64,000 nucleotides of DNA. It comes from Paractinoplanes atraurantiacus. Its GTDB lineage: Bacteria > Actinomycetota > Actinomycetes > Mycobacteriales > Micromonosporaceae. The stretch spans positions 32,644 to 96,643 of the forward strand of contig NZ_OBDY01000038.1 of NCBI RefSeq assembly GCF_900215205.1. Direction: 5' to 3'. Below are positions 23,882 to 31,584 of this stretch, in pieces (position 1 is the stretch's first letter; every line of letters begins with the position of its first letter). A program made the translations under genes and the position numbers. The notes beneath the pieces are model-generated. The model made no database searches. It saw only the letters and a program-made list of their open reading frames with translations, and was not told the DNA's origin.

Positions 23882-25996
23882 ATGACGCCCGCCAGATCGC
23901 TGGCCGCCAGTGTCGTCGCGCTCGGTTTCACGGGTGCTCTCAGCGCCCCGCTGCCCGCGTTCGCCGCTCCCGCACCGTGCGAGCGGGCCGAGAGCTACGC
24001 GGCCCAGTCCGGCGCCGAACTGCTGCGCATCGAGAAGCTCGCCGTCCAGGTTCCCGAAGTCCGATACAAGAAGCCGAAGACGGAGAGCGCCCGCGACACC
24101 GGCGCCGCGGCCCGCGTGCTGGGCGCCGTGGACGATCCGATCGCCGACCCGGAGGACAGCGACACCCTCAGCGAGGGCATCGGCATGCTGGGCACGGCGG
24201 TCCTGGGCACCCTGACCCCGCGCCCCAACCCCAAGGCGGCCACCGACGGCGAGGCCGACGTCGTCACCCCGGCCAACGAGGTGACCGGCCACCTGGGTCA
24301 GGCCGCCGAGCACGGCGAAACCCTCGTGAATGGGCTGAAGGCGGCCGGAGGTGCCTCGCCCCTTTCGAGCGGAAGCGGCGCCGGAGGGCCGCTGGAGGGC
24401 GGAGTCGTTGGGTCGCAGCTGAAGGCAGCCGGCGTGGCGGCCGCACGGAACCCCGCCTCGGCCGACGACGACAGCGACGACGCCGATTCCGGCGACACGG
24501 ACAGCGCGGACGCGAACGACGACTTGGACGCGCCCGGAGCTGACGGCAACGGCTCGAACGCGCGCGGCTCGGACGGCAACGGCTCGAACGCGCGCGGCTC
24601 GAACGCGCGCGGCTCGGGCTCGCACGGTTCAGGCGCGCACGGCTCGGCCGCGCGTGGCGACGCCGCGGGTGCCGGCGATGACGGCGCGGCCGGGGATGGC
24701 TCCAGCAAGGGCGCCACCGACAGGGACACCGGTCGGAACAAATCCGGCGACGAGGGCGATTTCGAGGACGACGGGGATTCGGCCGGGTCGACGAGTGCCG
24801 AGGAGTCGCCCGAGGACGGCGTCGCGGAGAAGGGTAGGACCGCGACTCTGTCCGATGTGGGCGTTGGGGAGACGCGGACGGCGATGATCGCTGAGGCCAA
24901 GGTTTCGGCGGCGGCCTATGGGCGGCTGCTGGACGGGGAAGCCCAGGGCAACGGCGGGCTGAGCAAGCCACTGCTGCAGAAGGCGCCGCCGACCAACCCG
25001 AAGGCGGCGCACCGGTCCACGCCGGCCGGTAAGGCAGGGCCGCTGAGGCTCGGTGCCGGGCAGATGACGGCGCACGCACAGTGGGAGGCCGGCATGGCCT
25101 GTGGTCGCGCCGCGGGTGAGACGACCCGCTCGGAAGCCGGGATCTCGGGTCTGCGGCTGTTGGACGGGCTTGTCCGCGTACCGCAGAAACTCTCGAGCGA
25201 AAGCACGACGGCGCTGGAGCGTAACGGCGAAGCCGCCCGGTCGGTGGCCTCGTCGACCGTGAAGGCGGGCCGGATCGAGCTGGCCGGTGGCAAGGTCGTG
25301 GTGCGCGTGCTGCGGGCGCCGGCGCTGACCACCTCGATGTCGGCCGCCGATGGTGGCAAGGTCGACTATCGTCCGGCCGTCGTGGAGGTCTCCGGCGACG
25401 GCATCGCCACGAAGCGGCTGGAAGCGCCGGGCGACCACGCCGACATCACGCTGGCCCCGGAACGCCACGCGACGGAGTCGGTGCCGTTGAGCCGCCTCTC
25501 CGAGCTGACCAAGGGCGGACGGCTGCCCGTGCCGGCCGTGCCGGGCCTGCCCCCGGTGGCCGCGGCCCCCGACCTGCCCCCGGCGACGGGCACGCCGAAG
25601 ACCGAGTCGGCCACGAACGCTGGGACGCGGCTGCGCATCGCGCTCGGCGACGTCCGGCACGCGACCAAGGGCACCGCCATCGCCGCCCGGGCCTCGGCCG
25701 TCAAGGTCTCACTGGTGCAGGCCGCCTCGGGCAAGCCCGGCTCGAAGGACCGGGGCAAGCCCGGCTACGGCCCTCGAGCCACGACCACTTTGGACATGGC
25801 GTTCGGCGTGCTGGAATCCGCCGCGGTCTCCCCCGCGGCCGACCGCCCCGCCGGCGCGGGCACGGGCGGCGCGGGCGGCGGCCTGCCGGTGACCGGCCCC
25901 CGCCTGGACCGCCTGGCCATGGCCGGCGGAACCCTGCTGGTGGCGGGCATCGCGGCGGTGGCCGTGACCATGCGCCGCCGGCGCTCCCGGCACTGA
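23882..25996 (+). CDS. Sortase-anchored (LPVTG) surface protein
   Basis: A 704-aa secreted, cell-wall-anchored protein. It has a signal peptide (residues 1-29, ending PAFAAPAP), a 'mature' N-domain to ~195, an acidic/Gly-Ser low-complexity spacer at ~195-320 with repeated DGNGSNARGS/NARGS units (nucleotides ~24540-24665), an alpha/beta region at ~340-640, and a C-terminal sorting signal: LPVTG at residue 668, a hydrophobic helix (LAMAGGTLLVAGIAAVAVTM) and a RRRRSRH tail. Sortase links such proteins to peptidoglycan; no sortase is encoded in the window. The function of the exposed domain is unknown; adhesin or hyphal-surface roles are typical guesses only. Confidence 0.85.
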   Translation: MTPARSLAASVVALGFTGALSAPLPAFAAPAPCERAESYAAQSGAELLRIEKLAVQVPEVRYKKPKTESARDTGAAARVLGAVDDPIADPEDSDTLSEGIGMLGTAVLGTLTPRPNPKAATDGEADVVTPANEVTGHLGQAAEHGETLVNGLKAAGGASPLSSGSGAGGPLEGGVVGSQLKAAGVAAARNPASADDDSDDADSGDTDSADANDDLDAPGADGNGSNARGSDGNGSNARGSNARGSGSHGSGAHGSAARGDAAGAGDDGAAGDGSSKGATDRDTGRNKSGDEGDFEDDGDSAGSTSAEESPEDGVAEKGRTATLSDVGVGETRTAMIAEAKVSAAAYGRLLDGEAQGNGGLSKPLLQKAPPTNPKAAHRSTPAGKAGPLRLGAGQMTAHAQWEAGMACGRAAGETTRSEAGISGLRLLDGLVRVPQKLSSESTTALERNGEAARSVASSTVKAGRIELAGGKVVVRVLRAPALTTSMSAADGGKVDYRPAVVEVSGDGIATKRLEAPGDHADITLAPERHATESVPLSRLSELTKGGRLPVPAVPGLPPVAAAPDLPPATGTPKTESATNAGTRLRIALGDVRHATKGTAIAARASAVKVSLVQAASGKPGSKDRGKPGYGPRATTTLDMAFGVLESAAVSPAADRPAGAGTGGAGGGLPVTGPRLDRLAMAGGTLLVAGIAAVAVTMRRRRSRH

Positions 25997-26171
25997 TGAT
26001 CCGGAACCGGTCTCGACCGTATGGAGAGTTGTCGATCTCCTGACGGATGAGTACCGGTCGACGGACGTCCGGTCCTGCTCCCCCGAGCGGCCCGAAGCCG
26101 CCGCAACCCCGAGACAACCATCGATTGATGGCGTTGAGTAATCGGTACGCCTGCGGGGGGTGCAGGAGATC

Positions 26172-26205
26172 GCGGCGCCGCATTCGGACACGAGTGCGGC
26201 GCCGC
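26172..26205. terminator. Bidirectional hairpin between convergent genes
   Basis: GCGGCGCCGCA pairs perfectly with TGCGGCGCCGC around a 12-base loop (11-bp stem), between the LPVTG gene and the converging WXG-like gene. There is no U-tract; an I-shaped GC-rich terminator is the likely reading. Confidence 0.65.
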
Positions 26206-26218
26206 GTCCATGTCCGCC

Positions 26219-26851
26219 CTACACCGGGATCGGCTTGGTCAGGTGGGTGGAGTTGTGCATCAGTTCCTCCGCTTCGGTGTAGAGACCGGCGATCACTCGC
26301 AGGACGTGGGCGGCAACCGCGGCGGCGGCCTCGATCTCGGCCGGCTCGGGTGGCTCGGGGTGTTCGGGTGGCGAGGCGGCCGGCGAGATCTGCAGGGTCA
26401 GAGCCTCGGTCGACAGCAGCACCTCGGCCAGCGTCGCGGCCAGGGCGTCGCGGGCCCGGGTCATCCAGTCGCTCAGGGCGTCGGCCAGGTCGGCCGTCGC
26501 CTCCAGTCGCTCGTCGAGGCTGTCGTCAGCGCCAGCTAAATGGGCGGCGACCCGGTGACGGAGGTCGTCGTACGCCTCGGCGGCCTCGCCCTCCCAGTCG
26601 CCGGGCGGCGGCAGGTCGGCGGCGGCGCCGGCGCACGAACGGGCCGCGGACCGCAACTCGGGCACAGCCTCGGACAACGCGCCGGGCCGCAGGGCGGCCA
26701 CGGCCTCGACGGCGTCGGCGGGCAGAAGACGTACACACCGAAGCTCTTGCCAGATCTCATGCTCCGCGGGAGCCCCGGCCGCGTCGAGCACCCGCTCCGC
26801 GCGCCGCAGCAAAGGTGTCGCCGCTTCGAGCACCTGGTCCAAGTGATCCAT
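26219..26851 (-). CDS. WXG-motif helical protein, T7SS-effector-like
   Basis: A 210-aa all-helical protein. It carries GDWEGEAAEAYDDLRHRVAA, with the WXG turn (WEG) between two long helices as in WXG100/LXG proteins, followed by an acidic Pro/Glu linker (PPEHPEPPEPAEIEAAAAV) and a final helix (VIAGLYTEAEELMHN). It starts at ATG 26851 (or GTG 26854, which overlaps the previous stop as GTGA). It is the third gene of a YbaB-WXG-WXG operon; such cassettes often supply type VII secretion substrates or chaperones. No EccC-type ATPase is nearby, so it would rely on the T7SS at the right end of the window or elsewhere (inference). Confidence 0.7.
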   Translation of the reverse strand: MDHLDQVLEAATPLLRRAERVLDAAGAPAEHEIWQELRCVRLLPADAVEAVAALRPGALSEAVPELRSAARSCAGAAADLPPPGDWEGEAAEAYDDLRHRVAAHLAGADDSLDERLEATADLADALSDWMTRARDALAATLAEVLLSTEALTLQISPAASPPEHPEPPEPAEIEAAAAVAAHVLRVIAGLYTEAEELMHNSTHLTKPIPV

Positions 26852-27141
26852 CACAGCTCCAAGCGGCGGCGGACCGCGTCGTCGGTCTCACGATAGGCGT
26901 CGCGCGTGGCCCGGACCGAGGTCGCAATGGCGGTCAGGCGGGCCGACGCGCCGGAGGCCTCGTGAGCGCGGGCGGCGACGACGGCTGTCCAGTGCTCGCG
27001 CAGGGAGCGGCCGACGCGGCCGGGCAGACCAGGGCCGGTCTCGGCGAAAGCGCCGGGCGGGACGGTCAGCGGGGCCACCGCCCGCTCGGCGGCCCGCAGG
27101 TCGTCGGACGCGCGGTCGAGGCGATCGGCGAGGTGGTCCAT
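26851..27141 (-). CDS. Small helical WXG100-like protein
   Basis: A 96-aa helical protein: DHLADRLDRASDDLRAAERAV, a Pro/Gly turn, then REHWTAVVAARAHEASGASA and VRATRDAYRETDDAVRRRL. Size, helix-turn-helix shape and operon position match Esx/WXG100-type or Rv3615-like partners, although the central turn lacks a strict WXG. ATG 27141 is two bases from the YbaB-like stop and its own stop overlaps the next start, so all three genes are coupled. Role inferred as a secretion partner. Confidence 0.65.
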   Translation of the reverse strand: MDHLADRLDRASDDLRAAERAVAPLTVPPGAFAETGPGLPGRVGRSLREHWTAVVAARAHEASGASARLTAIATSVRATRDAYRETDDAVRRRLEL

Positions 27142-27142
27142 G

Positions 27143-27469
27143 TCAGTCCTCTCCCAGGGAACGCGGCTGCCCGAAGATCTCGCCGCGCAACTTGTCGCGG
27201 GCCCAGCGGGCGGCGTCGGCGGCCGTCGACACCACGGCCTGGAGCTCGCGGGTGAACTCGGAGGACTCGCGGTGATGCAGGCCCCCGTGGACGCGCATGT
27301 CCGTTATGCGGCCGGCGGCGGTCACGGTGGCCTCGATCGAGCCGTCGGGCGAGTGCACGGAGACCGTGTGCGACTCGACGGCGCGCTCGTAATCGGCCCG
27401 CAACTGCTCGACGCGACGATGTCGGTCGATGGCTTCGCTGATCCACGCCTCGTCGATCTCACGCGCCAT
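27143..27469 (-). CDS. YbaB/EbfC-family-like protein, first gene of WXG-like operon
   Basis: A 108-aa protein with the YbaB/EbfC-type core VSVHSPDGSIEATVTAAGRI, TDMRVHGG, then an amphipathic helix ending DAARWARDKLRGEIFG. YbaB proteins bind DNA as nucleoid factors, but this short actinobacterial branch is commonly encoded beside WXG100/Esp genes, as here, and EspK/EspL-like chaperone functions are known for related T7SS proteins. It is divergent from holB with two DnaA boxes between them (27554-27577). Either nucleoid or T7SS chaperone function is possible; the operon favours the latter. Confidence 0.75.
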   Translation of the reverse strand: MAREIDEAWISEAIDRHRRVEQLRADYERAVESHTVSVHSPDGSIEATVTAAGRITDMRVHGGLHHRESSEFTRELQAVVSTAADAARWARDKLRGEIFGQPRSLGED

Positions 27470-27553
27470 GCCCGAGACTCCTCACCGTGCGTCACCTGCC
27501 GGGACCAGAACGTACCCGGAAGAGTGAGGGCGCCGCTACGGCAACTTCTCCAC

Positions 27554-27577
27554 TGTGGATAACCCTCCTGTGGATAA
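27554..27577. promoter_or_regulatory. Two perfect DnaA boxes upstream of holB
   Basis: TGTGGATAA (27554-27562 and 27569-27577) is the exact reverse complement of the DnaA consensus TTATCCACA, present twice 15 bp apart (start to start) and 40-63 bp upstream of the holB start, in the divergent intergenic region. DnaA-controlled transcription of holB or the YbaB operon is suggested; they could alternatively titrate DnaA. Confidence 0.7.
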
Positions 27578-27616
27578 CTTCGAGAACTGTCGGACCGGCG
27601 CAATACCATCGTGTGC

Positions 27617-28810
27617 GTGAGTGAAGTCTTCGCAGACCTGGTGGGTCAGAACGACGCGGTCGCCACGCTGCGCCAGGCAGCCTCGGCGGCGGCGCGGGTC
27701 GTGGCCGGCGAGCAGGTGCCGGCCGGCGCCATGACCCACGCGTGGATCTTCACGGGCCCACCCGGCAGCGGCCGCTCGGTGGCGGCGCGGGCGTTCGCGG
27801 CCGCGCTCCAGTGCGAGCGCGGGGGTGTGGGCTGCGGCGAGTGTCATGGCTGCCACACCGCGCTCGGCAAGACCCACGCCGACGTGCGGTTCGTGGTGCC
27901 CGAGGGCCTGTCGATCGGCGTCAACGAGATGCGGACCCTGGTGCTGCGGGCGGCGAGCGCGCCCTCCGGCGGCCGGTGGCAGGTCGTGGTGATCGAGGAT
28001 GCCGACCGTCTCACCGAGCAGGCGGGAAACGCGCTGCTCAAGGCGATCGAGGAGCCGCCACCGCGCACGGTCTTCCTGCTCTGCACCCCGTCGACCCATC
28101 CCGACGACATCTCGGTGACGATCCGGTCGCGCTGCCGCGTGGTGGCGCTGCGCCAGCCGCCCGCCGACGCGGTGGCCGAGGTCCTGGCCCGCCGCGATGG
28201 GGTCGCGCCGGATGTGGCGGCGTGGGCCGCGGCGGCCGCTCAGGGCCACGTGGGCCGGGCGAAAAGGCTGGCCGGCGACCCCGAGGCGCGCAGCCGGCGC
28301 GAGGCCGTCCTGGCCGTGCCGAGGCGGCTGAGCAGCGTGGGCGCCTGCTACGAGGCGGCGTCGGCGCTGATCAAGGCGGCCGAGGCCGAGGCGGCGGAAG
28401 CGGTGGTCGAGACCGACACAGCCGAGCGGGCGGCGCTCGAGCAGGCCCTCGGCGCGGGCGGCACGGGCCGGGGCGCCGCGGGTGCGATGCGGGGCGCCGC
28501 CGGTCAGCTCAAAGAGCTGGAGAAACGCCAGAAGTCCCGGGCCACCCGCTCGAAGAGGGACGCGCTCGACCGCGCGCTGGTCGACCTGGCCGGCTTCTAC
28601 CGCGACGTCCTGATCACCAACCTGCGCGCGCCGGTCTCGGTCGTGCACACCGACACCGCGACCCAGTCCGCGGCCGCCGCCGAGAAATGGACCGCCGAGA
28701 GCACGCTGCGCCGCCTCGAGGCCGTCCTGGCCTGCCGCGACGCCATCGACCAGAACGTCAAGCCCGACATCGCGGTCGAAGCGATGATGCTCACCCTCTG
28801 GAGAGGATAA
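27617..28810 (+). CDS. holB: DNA polymerase III subunit delta'
   Basis: A 397-aa clamp-loader subunit delta' (AAA+ fold). It starts VSEVFADLVGQNDAVATL; the P-loop is GPPGSGRS (the Lys replaced by Arg, as usual in delta'), a four-Cys zinc module lies in CERGGVGCGECHGCH, and a sensor-1-type LLCTPST with the SRC motif (IRSRCRVVAL) follows. It loads the sliding clamp at replication forks. GTG 27617 is preferred over 27611 because TACCAT (27604-27609) then sits seven bases upstream, leaving a leaderless message. Two DnaA boxes lie further upstream. Equivalent of M. tuberculosis Rv3644c by position and content. Confidence 0.95.
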   Translation: MSEVFADLVGQNDAVATLRQAASAAARVVAGEQVPAGAMTHAWIFTGPPGSGRSVAARAFAAALQCERGGVGCGECHGCHTALGKTHADVRFVVPEGLSIGVNEMRTLVLRAASAPSGGRWQVVVIEDADRLTEQAGNALLKAIEEPPPRTVFLLCTPSTHPDDISVTIRSRCRVVALRQPPADAVAEVLARRDGVAPDVAAWAAAAAQGHVGRAKRLAGDPEARSRREAVLAVPRRLSSVGACYEAASALIKAAEAEAAEAVVETDTAERAALEQALGAGGTGRGAAGAMRGAAGQLKELEKRQKSRATRSKRDALDRALVDLAGFYRDVLITNLRAPVSVVHTDTATQSAAAAEKWTAESTLRRLEAVLACRDAIDQNVKPDIAVEAMMLTLWRG

Positions 28811-28913
28811 TTCGGATATACGGAATTAGCGGGCTCCGCCAAATCTTGGCTGATACCCGCCGCAGCGACCGGCTGAGTGCAACACCGGCCCGTCACCGGG
28901 CTTCCGGCCGGTT

Positions 28914-29027
28914 CGGTGGTCACCGCACGGCTGGTTGCCACACCGGCTGGGCGCCGGGCCTGCGCTGAGCCGGTGGTCACCGCACAGCTGGCTGCCACAA
29001 CGGCTGGGCGCCGGGCCTGCGCTGAGT
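28914..29027. repeat. 57-bp tandem direct repeat (2 copies)
   Basis: A 57-bp unit beginning CGGTGGTCACCGCAC and ending CTGCGCTGAGC/T occurs twice head-to-tail (28914-28970, 28971-29027) with about four differences, and a third partial copy begins at 29028. It lies between holB and the stop of the MFS-TMK gene. 57 is a multiple of three, but no supported gene covers it; the origin is perhaps duplication of former coding sequence. Confidence 0.8.
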
Positions 29028-29039
29028 CGGTGGGCGCGG

Positions 29040-31487
29040 TCAGCGGTGGCCGGCGCGGGTGGGGCCGTCCGGGGTCTCGTCGTCGTTGACGCCCAGCAGT
29101 TCGGCCATCTCCTCGAGGGGTGGCTCCTCGTGCCGCCCGTCCCGGGGGTGGGCGGCCGAGGCGTGGTTGGGGGCGACGCCAGCGGCTGGGACGTGGCTGG
29201 AGGCGCCGGCGGGTGAGGCCTGGCCTGAGGCGTCAGCGGCTGAGGCGTGGCCGAGGGCGCCGGCGGCTGGGGCGTGGTCGGGGGCGTCGACGGCTGAGGC
29301 GTGGTCTGCGGCTTCGGCGGCCACGAGGTCGGGGGCCTCGAAGTCGGGGGCCGGGGGGACTGCGGTGGAGGCCGGAGCGGGAGCTGGGTGTACGCCGTCG
29401 CCGGTCAGGAGGGGGGTCAGGCGGTCGGTTACCGCGGCGCCGATCTCCGATGGGGGGCGGGCCGCGTCCAGGACCAGGTAGCGGCGCGGGTCGGCGGCCG
29501 CCAAGTCCAGGAAGGCGTAGCGGACCCTCTCGTGGAAGGAGCGGGACTCGCTCTCCAGGCGGTCCGTACCCTCGCCCCGGGAGTCGACACGGCCCAGGCC
29601 CACCGTCGGGTCGACGTCGAGCAGGACGACCAGGTCGGGTTTCAGGCCGCCCGTCGCCCAGGATGACAGCCAGGAGATTTCGGCGACCGGCAGGGTGCGG
29701 CCGGCGCCCTGGTAGGCCAGCGACGAGTCCACGTACCGGTCGCTGATCACCACCGCGCCGCGGGCCAGGGCGGGACGGACCACCGTCGCCACGTGGTGGG
29801 CCCGGTCGGCCGCGTACAGCAGGGCTTCGGCTCGCGGGGACGGCGCGTCGCCCTTGTCCAGGACCAGGCCCCGGATGCGGGCGCCGACGTCCGTCGCTCC
29901 GGGCTCGCGGGTCACGACCACGTCGTGGCCGGCGGCCTCCAAGGAGGCGGCCAGTTGGCGTACCTGCGTCGACTTGCCCGCGCCCTCGCCGCCCTCGAAG
30001 ACCACGAAGACGCCGCTGCGGACGAACTGCTCGTCCGGTGAGAGCGGGCGGCCCCGGATCGAGCCCCACAGGTCGGCCAGCACCGGGACGCCGCGCTTGT
30101 CGTCCATCTGGCGGAACGAGCTGATGCCGACGGCCACCCCGGCCGCGCCCGCCACCAGCAGCAGGACCCGGGTGAAGGACACGTCGAAGCTGAATGCGCC
30201 CAGGTCGACGCGGCGTGAGCTGCCCAGGCCGACCAGGAAGCCGGCCAGGGTGATGGCGAGGAGCAGCACCATCCGTACGCCGATCTGGACCACCGCGAAG
30301 ACCCGGCCACGGACCGCGTCGTCGACCTCGCCGTAGAGCAGCGTCGTGCCGGCCAGGAAGGCCATGCCCGCTCCGGCGCCGACCAGCAGCGCGCCGACCA
30401 GGGCCATCGACAGGTGGAAGGCGACGCCCAGGAACATCACCGAGCCGCTGGCCAGGACGATGCTCATGCCGAACCAGCGACGGCGGGACAACTCGCGGAT
30501 GATCATCGGGCCGAGGCCGATGCCGAGCGCCAGGCCCATGAAGATGGTGCCGAAGAGCAGGTAGAACGCGGCTTCGCCGGCGCCGAGGGAGGTGGCGAAG
30601 GTCTTGGCCGCGCCGATCACGATGCCGCCGGCCGCGAACGCGCCGAAGATACCGAGGACCAGGCCGCGCACCAGCGGGGTGCCGCCGATGTATTTCCAGC
30701 CGTCGAGGAACTGGCGGACCATGCTCTGCTCTTGGGCTTCGCGCTGCCGTTCGGCGCTCTTGCCGCCGATCTCCTTGATGCCGAAGAAGACGGTGAGCGC
30801 GGTGACGAGCCGAGAGAACGCGTTCAGGTAGAGCGCCAGCTGGACCGGCTCGGCCCAGTCGGGCAGGGTCACCCCGGATTGCTGTACGCCCGCGGTCAGC
30901 GCGGAGAGGACCAGCGCGGCCAGGATCGGCGTGATGCCGTACGTGGTGACCAGGGTCAGCTGGTTGGAGACCTCAATCCGGGATTTCGGGATGAGGTTGG
31001 GCACCGCGGCTTCCTTGGCCGGGATCCAGATCAGCGTGATCGTCTCGCCGATGAAGGTGGCGATGGCGGCCCAGGCCACGGTGACGCCGGCTGAGCCGCC
31101 CAGCAGCGGCACCAGGGGGATGGAGAGGTAGAAGACGAAGCGGATCAGGTCGGTGATGACCATGGTGTAGCGCCGGTCGAACCGGTCGGCGAACACGCCG
31201 GCGATCGGGCCGAGCAGCAGGGCCGGCAGCAGGCGGACGGCGATGGTGCCGCCGAACGCCGCGCCCTGCCCGGCGCTGCTCTGGAACTGGGCCGCGGCGA
31301 AGATGCCGGTGGCGAGCAGGCCGATCCAGTCGCCGAAGGAGGCGAGGCCGAGCACGAGCCAGAGTCGCCGGAACGGCCGGATGCGCAGCACTGAGCGCAG
31401 GGCCGCCGCACCCGACAGGTCTACCGGCGCGGTTTCCCGCTTTTCGGTGTCGATGGCCGTACCTCCCGTGATCCCCGCAGGGTGCAC
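29040..31487 (-). CDS. tmk: Bifunctional MFS transporter / thymidylate kinase fusion
   Basis: An 815-aa fusion. Residues ~20-440 are a 12-helix MFS permease (LRIRPFRRLWLVLGLASFGDW; GPIAGVFADRFDRRYTMV is the loop 2-3 motif). Residues ~490-695 are a complete dTMP kinase: P-loop FEGGEGAGKST near 495-505, VVTREPGATDVGARIR, the DRY motif SDRYVDSSLAYQGAGR and a LID region. The kinase converts dTMP to dTDP for DNA synthesis. The tail (697-815) is an Ala/Pro/Asp/His low-complexity repeat. GTG 31487 starts it. The arrangement is annotated in actinobacteria as 'bifunctional MFS transporter/dTMP kinase'; what the permease moves is unknown. Neighbouring holB fits a replication locus. Confidence 0.93.
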   Translation of the reverse strand: MHPAGITGGTAIDTEKRETAPVDLSGAAALRSVLRIRPFRRLWLVLGLASFGDWIGLLATGIFAAAQFQSSAGQGAAFGGTIAVRLLPALLLGPIAGVFADRFDRRYTMVITDLIRFVFYLSIPLVPLLGGSAGVTVAWAAIATFIGETITLIWIPAKEAAVPNLIPKSRIEVSNQLTLVTTYGITPILAALVLSALTAGVQQSGVTLPDWAEPVQLALYLNAFSRLVTALTVFFGIKEIGGKSAERQREAQEQSMVRQFLDGWKYIGGTPLVRGLVLGIFGAFAAGGIVIGAAKTFATSLGAGEAAFYLLFGTIFMGLALGIGLGPMIIRELSRRRWFGMSIVLASGSVMFLGVAFHLSMALVGALLVGAGAGMAFLAGTTLLYGEVDDAVRGRVFAVVQIGVRMVLLLAITLAGFLVGLGSSRRVDLGAFSFDVSFTRVLLLVAGAAGVAVGISSFRQMDDKRGVPVLADLWGSIRGRPLSPDEQFVRSGVFVVFEGGEGAGKSTQVRQLAASLEAAGHDVVVTREPGATDVGARIRGLVLDKGDAPSPRAEALLYAADRAHHVATVVRPALARGAVVISDRYVDSSLAYQGAGRTLPVAEISWLSSWATGGLKPDLVVLLDVDPTVGLGRVDSRGEGTDRLESESRSFHERVRYAFLDLAAADPRRYLVLDAARPPSEIGAAVTDRLTPLLTGDGVHPAPAPASTAVPPAPDFEAPDLVAAEAADHASAVDAPDHAPAAGALGHASAADASGQASPAGASSHVPAAGVAPNHASAAHPRDGRHEEPPLEEMAELLGVNDDETPDGPTRAGHR

Positions 31488-31584
31488 TCTATCGTTCGCC
31501 TACGACCGCCCTGTTCACCCACGTTCGGGTATCGAAAAAGTGAAGGCCTTTCGCGTTGCCTTCATCACGCGTTAAGTTGCTCGC

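Noticed and set aside
28877..29089. 70-codon plus-strand frame over the 57-bp repeats
   Set aside because: Repetitive translation only, no RBS, and it overlaps the 3' end of the MFS-TMK gene.
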